A stretch of DNA of 64,000 nucleotides. Origin: Mesorhizobium sangaii (lineage in GTDB: Bacteria; Pseudomonadota; Alphaproteobacteria; Rhizobiales; Rhizobiaceae). Below, in pieces: positions 33,244 through 41,211 of this stretch. The notes beneath the pieces were generated by a model. That model was not told where the DNA came from, ran no database searches, and saw nothing but the letters and a program-made list of their open reading frames with translations. A program made the translations under genes and the position numbers. The stretch covers positions 310,001-374,000 of the forward strand of contig NZ_JACHEF010000005.1 in the NCBI RefSeq assembly GCF_014207355.1, read 5' to 3'. How positions within the stretch are numbered: the first letter of the stretch is position 1; the number at the start of each line of letters is the position of its first letter.

Positions 33244-34314
33244 ATGCATGGATTGCCAAGAGAAGTCAGAAGCTGGATTTTCAACTTCTTCTATCGTGAG
33301 CACTCTGTCGCATATCTGAAAATTGACGCAGAGCTTTGCATAGCTGCGAAGGGCGGCAATCTTAAACATTACGGGCTCTCATCACTTCGCACTGGTAAGC
33401 CTGTTGCCGATCAGCTTGAATTCATGGAAGGCTTGCTGCCTTGTCCGGAGCTTCCCTTTCACATGGCCATGGTCGAACTGCCCGGCGGGCGTGTCGCGGA
33501 CCTTCATCTTTTTGCTGACAATGACTGCGTGTGGCTGCTCTTTCTTGACGCCACGGCCGAACGCGACAACAGGCAGCGACTTCAACAGAAGGCTTATGAA
33601 ATGACGCTCCTGCAAGAGAGAGAGCGTCAACTCAACGAGAAATTACGATCGACGAACGAGGCGCTGAGGGAGAGCCAGGAGGGATTGTCGCGCGAATACC
33701 AGCGCGCCGAAACCCTGCTCCTCAACATTCTTCCGGCGTCGATCGCAGAGCGGCTAAAGGCGCACGAACAGATTGCGGACAACCACGCAGAGGTGAGTGT
33801 GCTTTTTGCCGACATCGTCGGTTTTACGGAAAGAGCGCGCAGCGTCGGAGCCGTGACGACGCTCGCTATCTTGAATTACTTCTTCAAGGTGGCGGATCAG
33901 CTCTCGGAACGATATGGCTGCGAAAAGATCAAGACGATCGGCGATTGTGTGATGGTGGTCGCCGGCCTGCCCGCCGCGCGATCCGATCATGCGGAAGCCC
34001 TCGCGCACTATGCACTTGAACTGCGCGAGGCGGGTATGCGCGAACGCTTCGCAGGAGTGCCGCTAAGACTGAGAATTGGCATTCACTCCGGACCGATCGT
34101 CGCCGGCGTCATAGGCAAAAAGCGGTTTGCCTATGACCTGTGGGGCGACACCGTCAATCTCGCCTCACGGATTCAAACGTCCGCCGAGCCCGATGAAATC
34201 CGTATTTCGGATGCAACTCACACACTGCTCGGACCAGATTTCGCTTGCGACCCACTCGAGGAAACGGAATTGCGTGGCACAGGTCGCGTGCGCATGTGGC
34301 GGCTGCGGGCCTGA
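33244..34314 (+). CDS. Class III adenylate cyclase with PAS-like N-terminal domain
   Basis: 356 aa. Residues ~15-115 look like a PAS/sensor fold (SVAYLKIDAELCIAAKGGN to LLFLDATAERDNRQR), then a coiled-coil linker (~115-165), then the catalytic domain. Metal-binding Asp190 (FADIVGFT) and Asp234 (TIGDCVMV), adenine-specifying Lys230 and Asp298 (AYDLWGD), and transition-state Asn305/Arg309 (VNLASR) are all present, so active ATP cyclisation is predicted rather than GTP. No membrane segment. Its start is three bases after the GTPase stop, so it is probably translationally coupled and GTPase-controlled. Confidence 0.93.
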   Translation: MHGLPREVRSWIFNFFYREHSVAYLKIDAELCIAAKGGNLKHYGLSSLRTGKPVADQLEFMEGLLPCPELPFHMAMVELPGGRVADLHLFADNDCVWLLFLDATAERDNRQRLQQKAYEMTLLQERERQLNEKLRSTNEALRESQEGLSREYQRAETLLLNILPASIAERLKAHEQIADNHAEVSVLFADIVGFTERARSVGAVTTLAILNYFFKVADQLSERYGCEKIKTIGDCVMVVAGLPAARSDHAEALAHYALELREAGMRERFAGVPLRLRIGIHSGPIVAGVIGKKRFAYDLWGDTVNLASRIQTSAEPDEIRISDATHTLLGPDFACDPLEETELRGTGRVRMWRLRA

Positions 34315-34506
34315 TTTGCCGCTTGTCCTGGGCGATCTCGTATTGTCCAAGCGCCAAGCCCACCCAGAAGACCACGCTTGGCGAACCACAAGAATGACAG
34401 TCACGGGCGTCTTTCCTGCAAGCTTAAGTCGGGTTGCCGTCAACTAGAACGGGGCCGCTCCCATATCTGAGAGCGATAAGGTAGACTGCAGCATCGGAAG
34501 ACGGCG

Positions 34507-36306
34507 ATGCACCATTCGTTTGGACAATTCGAACTTGATGAAGCTGCCCGCAGACTGTCCCTGGAGGGCGTCGGGCAGAAAATCCAGCCACTTGTCTTTG
34601 ACTTGCTCGTGTATCTGGTTCGCAACGCAGGCAGAGTTGTCCCCAAAGAGGAGTTGATGGACGCGCTTTGGCCGGATGTCATTGTGACAGAAGCTTCGCT
34701 TCAGCGGGTGGTTAGCCTTACACGCAAGGCGCTTGCAGCAGGCGGATTGCAGGACGCGATACACAGCTACGTCCGCCACGGCTATCGCTTCGCTATCGAT
34801 GAGCCAGGATTGGGATACGTGCGGCCTGCCACGTTCGGTGGGGACGACAACCTTGCGCAGGCCCGCAGACTAGCGGCGGCACGCGATTGGAGCGCGGCTG
34901 CAAAGCTCTTCGCAGGTCTTGCGGATCTTGAAGCGCTCTCTCCGGCGGATATCGATCTTTGGGCCTTGGTGGTTGAATGCGGAGGGCGACCGACCGAGGC
35001 GATCCCTGTGCTGACCCGCGCCGTTGCTGCTCATATCGAAGCTGGAGATTCGGCGCGCGCTGCCAGATCCGCTGTGACACTTGCCAAGATCCAGGCCGAA
35101 CGGGGAGCGGCTGCCGTTGCTGAGGGATGGCTGGAACGTGCTGCTTCGCTTCTTTCTCAGGCTAAAGACGCGAGTACGGAATCGTATCTGCTGTGGATGA
35201 AGTCGCGTCTCGCATCCTCAGGCGGCCGCCCTGAGGAAGCGCTTCGATTGGCTTCAGCCGCCCACTCGATAGCTGAACATTGCGACGACCCTGGCCTGCG
35301 AGCCCTGACCCTGACCTACAAGGGATTTTACAATCTGGCGCTTGGCAAGATCGAGGAGGGCAACGAGCAGCAAAACCATGCGGCGGCGATCGCATTGTCC
35401 AGTCAGGTGGACCCGATCACCGGTAGCTTGGTCTATTGCAATATCCTCTGGAGCTGCAGGACTTTCGCCGATTGGTCTCGTGCTCGCCAGTGGAGCGAAG
35501 GTTTTGAAAGCTGGTGTACCGCAAGCTTTGCCCAAACATCAGGAGCCTGTGACCTTCATCGTGCCGAAGTGGTTGCGGCGCAACAGATTTTGCCTGAGGC
35601 CCTGGCTTGCATAAATGAGGCGCTTCCTAAACTTTCTGCAGAGGAATCTTGGTCGCTTGGCGAGGGCTTTCGGGTCCGTGGCGATATCTTCGCCATGATC
35701 GGCGATCTCGCGTCGGCGCGAGCTGACTACGATCAGGCCTATGCACTCGGCTGGGACGCCGAACCGGGCAATGCCTTGCTATTGTTCGAAACCGGCGACT
35801 TGGAAGGTGCGCTCGCTGCAATTGACCGTGCCTTACAAGGGACGTCATGGTTCCATCTTCAGCGGCGTGGAAACCTGTTGGTCAATGCAGCCTGCATTGC
35901 AGCACGCGGCGGACGCTCGAACCAGGCATCAATCTATCTCGCCGAAATCGATGCACAGCCACAACGCTGGCGACAACCGGCGACACAGGCGCTGATAGCC
36001 GAAACAAAGGCTGCACTGTGCAAGCCAGACGACCCGAACAAAAATCGCCTTCTGCTGTTGGCCCGGCAACTCTGGACTAGCGCCGGCGTCGATTATCATG
36101 CGGCGAGGATTCGCCTGCAGTTGGCAAGAGCTCTGCTCGGCTCGGGCGACGTCAGCGGCGCGAAAGTAGAGATCACAGCGGCAGAAAGATCGGCTCGTAA
36201 CCTGGGATCGCAGCGCCTAGACCAAGAAGCCGCACTGCTTCGCCACAGCCTTTTGCCCCGTAACCAATCGCTCATCGATGGTCCCAAGCAAGAGCTCTTC
36301 ACCTGA
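34507..36306 (+). CDS. Winged-helix (OmpR/CadC-type) regulator with TPR-like C-terminal region
   Basis: 599 aa. N-terminal Trans_reg_C domain (residues ~3-98: QPLVFDLLVYLVRNAGRVV, then LWPDVIVTEASLQRVVSLTRKAL and the wing YVRHGYRF). Residues ~110-590 are repetitive amphipathic helices of TPR/ATPase-partner type (for example GRPEEALRLASAAHSIAEHC). No NB-ARC/ATPase P-loop and no transmembrane helix, unlike CadC. Follows the cyclase gene after 192 bp on the same strand and may read out the locus or cAMP-related signals; target genes unknown. Confidence 0.86.
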   Translation: MHHSFGQFELDEAARRLSLEGVGQKIQPLVFDLLVYLVRNAGRVVPKEELMDALWPDVIVTEASLQRVVSLTRKALAAGGLQDAIHSYVRHGYRFAIDEPGLGYVRPATFGGDDNLAQARRLAAARDWSAAAKLFAGLADLEALSPADIDLWALVVECGGRPTEAIPVLTRAVAAHIEAGDSARAARSAVTLAKIQAERGAAAVAEGWLERAASLLSQAKDASTESYLLWMKSRLASSGGRPEEALRLASAAHSIAEHCDDPGLRALTLTYKGFYNLALGKIEEGNEQQNHAAAIALSSQVDPITGSLVYCNILWSCRTFADWSRARQWSEGFESWCTASFAQTSGACDLHRAEVVAAQQILPEALACINEALPKLSAEESWSLGEGFRVRGDIFAMIGDLASARADYDQAYALGWDAEPGNALLLFETGDLEGALAAIDRALQGTSWFHLQRRGNLLVNAACIAARGGRSNQASIYLAEIDAQPQRWRQPATQALIAETKAALCKPDDPNKNRLLLLARQLWTSAGVDYHAARIRLQLARALLGSGDVSGAKVEITAAERSARNLGSQRLDQEAALLRHSLLPRNQSLIDGPKQELFT

Positions 36307-36491
36307 ACGCCGCTCGCTTGCCTGCTGCAATGAGCTGCGGTCTTGCCGGCCGAGCCAGGGCGAAGATCAGCCAAGGATAAGCTTGAGATAAGGACGGTCA
36401 GTCCCCTCAGGAGGTAGTTTTTCCCTGTCATGCAGACACGCATGGCAATCAGCAGCGCCGATGAGTTGGCGCGATAGCGAAAGGGAAAATC

Positions 36492-36791
36492 ATGAACCTC
36501 TATGTCATCCGTCGCCCTAGCGCATGGGCATCTCTGCAGGAACTCGAAGCCGCCGGCGCGAAATCAGCAAAGGTCGCCAAGGAACAGATGCCGGGCCAGG
36601 TCCGCTGGATCCGCAGTTACGTGGTGCATGAACCCGATGGGCGCATCGGCACCTTCTGCATCTACGAAGCGAAAGACGGCGAGGCCATCCGGGACCACGC
36701 CAAGCGCGTCGGTATGCCGGGGGAGGAATTCTACCCGGTGGCCGACACCGTCATCCTTCAAAATGATCCGATTTCGACAGCGGCCGCCTGA
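36492..36791 (+). CDS. DUF4242-family small protein
   Basis: 99 aa ferredoxin-like alpha/beta fold of the DUF4242 family (nickel-binding SCO4226-like proteins): MNLYVIRRPSAW, IRSYVVHEPDGRIGTFCIYEA and the conserved IRDHAKRVGMPGEEFYPVAD near the end. AAGGGAAA lies before the ATG. The role of the family is poorly known. It is followed by a hairpin, so it may be monocistronic. Confidence 0.85.
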   Translation: MNLYVIRRPSAWASLQELEAAGAKSAKVAKEQMPGQVRWIRSYVVHEPDGRIGTFCIYEAKDGEAIRDHAKRVGMPGEEFYPVADTVILQNDPISTAAA

Positions 36792-36802
36792 CGGAGTCCA
36801 GT

Positions 36803-36833
36803 TGCTGCCTCACGTCATCAGCGTGGGGCAGCA
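36803..36833 (+). terminator. Hairpin downstream of the DUF4242 gene
   Basis: TGCTGCC-T-CACG (36803-36814) pairs with CGTG-G-GGCAGCA (36822-36833) around a 7-base loop. No T-run follows, so termination is probable but not certain. Confidence 0.5.
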
Positions 36834-36922
36834 TCACGCAACCAATAGGCAATGAACAAACGGCGCTTGGAGGCGGCCTACCCGCATATCAGCGCCGCGA
36901 ATCCCACCGAATGGAGAAAACG

Positions 36923-37081
36923 ATGTTTCACTACCTCAAGCATGTTTCGATTGGGCTGAAGGTCCGCAGAACCGAGAGGGCTTTGCGCGCTCTGCCCGAC
37001 CATATCCTGAAAGACATAGGCCTTCGACGCGATGCAATCTCGTATGCCGTTCGAGAGCATCTGAAGCACGATCGCATTTGA
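36923..37081 (+). CDS. DUF1127 mini-protein
   Basis: 52 aa: basic helix (YLKHVSIGLKVRRTERALRA) followed by the DUF1127 signature LPDHILKDIGLRRDAIS. Alphaproteobacterial DUF1127 proteins influence phosphate metabolism and RNA turnover. GGAGA lies nine bases before the ATG. The stop overlaps a possible TTG start of the next frame, but the downstream protein is more likely to start at 37108. Confidence 0.85.
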   Translation: MFHYLKHVSIGLKVRRTERALRALPDHILKDIGLRRDAISYAVREHLKHDRI

Positions 37082-37107
37082 ACGCCCGCAACAGATGGAA
37101 TTGGAAA

Positions 37108-37389
37108 ATGGAAATTCTTATAAACATGGCGAACATCGTGTATGTGGTCGCTTACTTCACGTTGGATATTTTGCGGCTGCGTATGCTGACGACTGCAGCA
37201 GCAATCTGTCTCGCCGTGTATTTCTACAGCCAGCCGGCGCCGCTCATGAACGTGGTCGGCTGGAATGTCCTCTTTGTGCTTCTGAACCTCATCCAGATCG
37301 GCCGCATCTTGGCGTCTCGCTACGCTAAGGTGCGGTCATACTCCCGCCAGGAAAATGCCAGCGGGCGTATGCGAAATGGAGGCTTTTGA
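37108..37389 (+). CDS. Small membrane protein resembling the Popeye-type membrane domain
   Basis: 93 aa with three hydrophobic helices (~5-25, 27-46, 50-72), Asn/Gln/Pro in places typical of the three-helix membrane part of Popeye-domain proteins (ANIVYVVAYFTLDILRLRML, QPAPLMNVVGWNVLFVLLN). The cyclic-nucleotide-binding half found in eukaryotic Popeye proteins is absent; the tail is short, basic and polar. The ATG at 37108 is chosen; a TTG at 37078 overlapping the DUF1127 stop is possible. Similarity is by eye. Confidence 0.6.
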   Translation: MEILINMANIVYVVAYFTLDILRLRMLTTAAAICLAVYFYSQPAPLMNVVGWNVLFVLLNLIQIGRILASRYAKVRSYSRQENASGRMRNGGF

Positions 37390-37521
37390 ACGACATCGGC
37401 GCTCGAAACCGAGACATCAAGTATGAAGCACATCGTTCCGGACAGGTGTGATCAGCGTCTGCCGGCGACTATTAGCACTGGCGCAAATTCGCGACAGGCC
37501 GGAAACCTGACGCTGCCCCCC

Positions 37522-39024
37522 TCACACGGCCAGGCTCCCCTGCTCCGCCTCCTCGGCATTGGGGTCGCCCGGGGCCGTTGCCCAGGCGAGTTCGACCAGC
37601 GTCACCGTGCGGCGGCCTACCCCGTCGAGCTGGCAGACGATGAGGCCCTGCTCCTCGATATAGGTGAGGAGACGCCGGGCTCGGCGCAACGAGTGGGAGC
37701 CATAGGCGCGGGCGATCGCGGCGTCGCTCGGGCAAGGCCAGCCCTCCTTCGCCGCCCTGGCGATCATCATGAACACGCCCTGCATGTCATCGGGCAGCAG
37801 CGAGGCGCGCACCGAGACGTCCTGCCAGGCATCATCCCCTGCTGCCATGTCGGAGCCGAGGCCGGCGCGGGCGCGCGTCAGCATGCGGCGGAACTCCGGC
37901 AGATCGGGCACGACCGAGGCCAGGCCCTCGATGCGGCAGCGCACCACGAACTCCTGATAAAGCACGCCGATGACACGGAAGCCCGCGTCGGGCTGCGCCA
38001 GAATGGCGCGCAGCACACGATCCACACGCTCGCGGCGCTCAGCCAGATCCTCGGCGCTGACTTGCGGCTCCACCGGCTCGGGGCGGATTTCGAGTGCCGC
38101 CGACTTCGCCGCCATCAGTTGATCGAGCAAGTCCGGCGACGACCGGCGCTGCGGCCGCACGGTCTCGGGCGGCGGCGCTGCCAGAATGATGGCGCGTGCG
38201 TCCTCAAGCGCTGATTCCGGCAGCGGCATCAGGCGCGGCGTGCCGTTGCGCGGACTGGTGTCGGTCGGGCCGATGCGCAGGCCGAGCGGCCGGCGTGACA
38301 GCGCCGGGCCAAGCGCCATGAACTGGCCGCGTTCCAGGTCGCGAAACGCCTCCGCCTGGCGTCGCTCCATGCCCAAAAGGTCGGCGGCGCGTGCCATGTC
38401 GATATCGAGGAAGGTGCGGCCCATGAGGAAATTGGACGCCTCGGCGGCGACATTCTTGGCGAGCTTGGCCAGCCGCTGGGTGGCGATGATGCCGGCAAGC
38501 CCGCGTTTGCGGCCACGGCACATCAAATTGGTCATCGCGCCAAGCGAGAGTTTGCGAGCCTCGTCCGAAACCTCGCCGGCCACCGCCGGTGCGAACAGCT
38601 GCGCTTCGTCCACCACCACCAGCATCGGATACCAGTGGTCGCGGGCGACCTCGAACAGCCCGCCGAGGAAGGCGGCGGCCCGCCGCATCTGGTTTTCGGC
38701 GTCGAGCCCCTCGAGATTGAGCACGGTGGAGACGCGATGGATGCGGGCCCGCTCGCCGGCGCTCTGCAAGCCGCGCTCGGTATGCTCCTCGGCATCGATC
38801 ACCAGATGGCCGAAACGGTCGCCCAGCGACACGAAGTCGCCTTCTGGGTCTATGACGGTCTGCTGCACCCAGGGGGCGCTCTGCTCCAGCAGCCGCCGCA
38901 AGAGATGCGATTTGCCGGAACCCGAATTGCCCTGCACCAAAAGGCGCGTCGCCAGCAGCTCCTCGAGATCGAGCGTCGCCGCGGCGCCTGCGGTCGTGTG
39001 TCCCATCTCGATCGCAACGGTCAT
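37522..39024 (-). CDS. HerA-like/DUF87 ATP-binding protein
   Basis: 500-aa P-loop ATPase of the HerA/FtsK superfamily: Walker A QGNSGSGKSHLLRR at ~33-46, the VIDPEGDF motif, Walker B MLVVVDEAQLF, sensor-like IIATQRLAKL and GRTFLDIDMARAADLL. The C-terminal ~200 residues are helical with a probable winged-helix end (SDAAIARAYGSHSLRRARRLLTYIEEQG). No membrane helices. HerA-type ATPases act as DNA translocases or conjugation-like pumps; this clade is uncharacterised. An adjacent NurA nuclease, the classical HerA partner, is not present. Confidence 0.88.
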   Translation of the reverse strand: MTVAIEMGHTTAGAAATLDLEELLATRLLVQGNSGSGKSHLLRRLLEQSAPWVQQTVIDPEGDFVSLGDRFGHLVIDAEEHTERGLQSAGERARIHRVSTVLNLEGLDAENQMRRAAAFLGGLFEVARDHWYPMLVVVDEAQLFAPAVAGEVSDEARKLSLGAMTNLMCRGRKRGLAGIIATQRLAKLAKNVAAEASNFLMGRTFLDIDMARAADLLGMERRQAEAFRDLERGQFMALGPALSRRPLGLRIGPTDTSPRNGTPRLMPLPESALEDARAIILAAPPPETVRPQRRSSPDLLDQLMAAKSAALEIRPEPVEPQVSAEDLAERRERVDRVLRAILAQPDAGFRVIGVLYQEFVVRCRIEGLASVVPDLPEFRRMLTRARAGLGSDMAAGDDAWQDVSVRASLLPDDMQGVFMMIARAAKEGWPCPSDAAIARAYGSHSLRRARRLLTYIEEQGLIVCQLDGVGRRTVTLVELAWATAPGDPNAEEAEQGSLAV

Positions 39025-39442
39025 CTCGACTCAGGCGCTCCTTTCGCAGACGGGCTTATCAACCCGATCACAGCCCGTCGAGCGCGCATGGCCGCCCGCG
39101 CCGTGTTGCGCACAGGCCAAGGACCGTCTCCGGATCATCGACAACAAGGGAACCCTGTGGATAGTAACCACCTGTTCACCATGTGCCGGCGTTCCGATTG
39201 AAGACGCGCCGCATCCGCTTAGCCTGACCTTGCATTGCGTCCCCAACGTGGTGCGTCCCAACCGCCCCCTGGCGACCGACGTTTTCAAGTTCCCTCTCGC
39301 AGTATATGTCGGTCGCCAACCCCGCCTGATCCCGCCAAGTTCCGACATCGTCGAGACTCGCCCGCTGGCGCAAACTTTGGGTTGACCGCCCCGGAGCGCG
39401 AGGCGACACTTCCCGGACGCTAGAAGTGCGAGGAGGAAAGCG
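39025..39442. other. 418-bp divergent non-coding region
   Basis: Lies between the HerA-like gene (-) and a small plus-strand gene. Contains a hairpin GACGGGC (39049-39055) / GCCCGTC (39073-39079), and one DnaA-box-like 9-mer TGTGGATAG near 39155, too isolated to indicate an origin. No gene or RNA was recognised. Confidence 0.5.
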
Positions 39443-39748
39443 ATGGACGAGCCCGAACGGTGGCGCCACATGTCGACGGCGCCGAGGGATGGCAGCCGCA
39501 TCCTGGTCACGGTTCGCCCGTCCGAACAGGGGCCGGCGGAAGTCGACCTCGCCTATTGGTCGCGCGCCGATCAGTTCGCCAGCGAAGGCTGGCGTGCGTC
39601 GGACTCCTCGCCGGGGCGCGTTGTCGAATACGCCGAACCGGAACTGAAATGCTGGATGCCGCTGCCGACAGCCAATCTCAGCCGCGCTTCCATGCCGGCC
39701 CCCTGGGAGGGCGACGACGCCCAGCAGCTCGACGGCTCGGGGATATAA
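39443..39748 (+). CDS. Small hypothetical protein of the 'STAPRDG' type
   Basis: 101 aa. Contains RHMSTAPRDGSRILVTVRP near the N-terminus and KCWMPLPTANL near the C-terminus, a pattern shared with short rhizobial and phage proteins of unknown function (similar in layout to DUF551). GGAGGAAA lies seven bases before the ATG. Soluble. No function assigned. Confidence 0.75.
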   Translation: MDEPERWRHMSTAPRDGSRILVTVRPSEQGPAEVDLAYWSRADQFASEGWRASDSSPGRVVEYAEPELKCWMPLPTANLSRASMPAPWEGDDAQQLDGSGI

Positions 39749-39775
39749 GACGCGGAACCCTAGCCCAATCCCCCA

Positions 39776-40528
39776 TCAAGCGAAGTCTTGCAGGTTGGCT
39801 TCCCGGAGCTTGGCGCCTGCCAGCAGGGCTTCGAGCACCTGCTTCTTGAGATTGAGGCACTGCGAGCGGGCTAGTTTGACGATGCCGGAAACGTCGCTTG
39901 CCTCGCAGGCATGAACAAGGTCCTTCTGCTGACCGATGATCAGCTGCGTGAAGTCGCGCGACCTGAATCCGAGGTGGAGAGCCCTCTCCGACTGGTCGAG
40001 TATCTGCCCCAGCAGCTGCGCCAGGCGTGAATTTCCGGATAGCTCCGCCAAGGCAAGACGGAAGGCGCGGTCCGCCGCCAGGAATGCAACGTGGCTGCGC
40101 AGCGTCTCAGGTTTCAGCACTTTCCTCGCCGCTTGCCTGACATCTTCGAGCCCCCGCTCGGTGAGGCCCGACGCAGCCACCCTGAACACTTCCGGCTCGA
40201 TCAGGCCGCGGACATCGAAGATCTCGGTGACATCGCGCAGCGTCAGTGGCGTTATGACATAGCCACGGCGCGGCTCGCTCCTGACCAGCCCTTCCTGCAT
40301 CAGCCGGGTCAGCGCCGCGCGGATCGTCGCCTTTCTGATCAAATATCGATCGCCAATCTGCTTTTCCGTCAGGGTTTCACCGGGGCGCAGCACGCAGGCG
40401 ATGATGTCGCTCTTCACCTGCTCATACGCCTGCTCGCTGCGCAGCAGGTCGGCGGTCGACGGCGCCGCGGCCGTGCCGGTGGACAGTGCCCGTTTCGGCG
40501 ATGCGGCAGTCAAATCACGAGGAGTCAT
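39776..40528 (-). CDS. GntR-family regulator, FCD (FadR/VanR) subfamily
   Basis: About 250 aa: N-terminal winged helix (IIACVLRPGETLTEKQIGDR, RKATIRAALTRLMQEGLV, YVITPLTLRD) and an all-helical FCD effector domain with metal-ligand-like residues (DRAFRLALAELSGN, CEASDVSG). The in-frame ATG at 40588 is possible, but 40528 (MTPRDLTA) gives normal spacing to the wHTH. Divergent from a cupin gene across ~100 bp with palindromic TCATTTGATCATCTCA; it likely represses that gene. Confidence 0.91.
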   Translation of the reverse strand: MTPRDLTAASPKRALSTGTAAAPSTADLLRSEQAYEQVKSDIIACVLRPGETLTEKQIGDRYLIRKATIRAALTRLMQEGLVRSEPRRGYVITPLTLRDVTEIFDVRGLIEPEVFRVAASGLTERGLEDVRQAARKVLKPETLRSHVAFLAADRAFRLALAELSGNSRLAQLLGQILDQSERALHLGFRSRDFTQLIIGQQKDLVHACEASDVSGIVKLARSQCLNLKKQVLEALLAGAKLREANLQDFA

Positions 40529-40575
40529 GCTTGTTCCGTTCTGCCGATCCGGTTGACGCGGCCATCGACTTTGAG

Positions 40576-40620
40576 TAGCCTTGAGCATCTCAGATAGGTC
40601 ATTTGATCATCTCAAAAGGG
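40576..40620. promoter_or_regulatory. Divergent GntR/cupin promoter with a motif repeated at 44246
   Basis: TAGCCTTGAGCATCTCAG (40576-40593) followed by TCATTTGATCATCTCA and CTCAAAAGGG just ahead of the cupin start. A near copy (TAGCCTGAGCATCTCAG ... CTCACAAGGG, with ATG at the same distance) occurs at 44246-44300. Candidate GntR operator and promoter. Confidence 0.5.
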
Positions 40621-40630
40621 ATAACTGGCA

Positions 40631-41167
40631 ATGGCTGTTCCGGTTGGCTCGCCTCTCTACGCCGCTGTCGATGATATCGTCAACGCCGCCGGCAGTCCCG
40701 ATCCACTCGCACGAATAAGGGCGGTGTTGGGCGACCATACGAACCGTCTTCACGCATTGGGGGTGCTCGCTCATGAAGAAGAAGACGACGAGGTGCTTCT
40801 GCATGCAAGTCGGAATTTGACGATCTATCACATCACGCTGTCGCCCGGCCTGCAGTACCCGCCGCACAACCATTTGATGGACGCGTTGATCGGCGTCTAC
40901 AGGGGTGGCGAGACGAACTTCATCTATCCCGATGCCGCCAGCAAGCTCGATGCTCCGCAACGGCAGGACGCCACCGTGCTGCACCTGCCCCCGCATACCG
41001 TGCACTCGGTCGCCAACCCCGGCAGCGCACGGTCGGGCGCGCTTCATGTCTATCTTGGCGATCTCCCGGCGACCCATCGACAACTCTGGGATCTGGAAAG
41101 CAATCAAGCCGAGCCCTTTGACAACGATCGCTATCTGGCCGGCGCCCAGCCCATCGAGCGGTCTTGA
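40631..41167 (+). CDS. Cupin-fold protein (cysteine-dioxygenase-like)
   Basis: 178-aa single-domain cupin. Metal ligands appear in YPPHNHLMDALIGVYRGGETN (His-x-His plus Glu-like positions) and LPPHTVHSVANPG (His), as in thiol dioxygenase and related 2-His/3-His cupins. Probably a cytosolic Fe(II) enzyme; substrate unknown. Divergent from the GntR/FCD regulator, its likely controller. Ends 45 bp before the convergent aldo-keto reductase stop. Confidence 0.84.
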   Translation: MAVPVGSPLYAAVDDIVNAAGSPDPLARIRAVLGDHTNRLHALGVLAHEEEDDEVLLHASRNLTIYHITLSPGLQYPPHNHLMDALIGVYRGGETNFIYPDAASKLDAPQRQDATVLHLPPHTVHSVANPGSARSGALHVYLGDLPATHRQLWDLESNQAEPFDNDRYLAGAQPIERS

Positions 41168-41211
41168 GGTAGGCGCGCCCTGTCCCTTGCGGGAGAGGGA
41201 GAGCTTCCCCC

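Noticed and set aside
28469..37400. Prophage or ICE
   Set aside because: No integrase, capsid, relaxase or att-like direct repeat next to a tRNA; only composition hints at acquisition.
39025..39442. Replication origin
   Set aside because: Only one DnaA-box-like 9-mer and no AT-rich stretch or dnaA/parAB/repABC neighbour.
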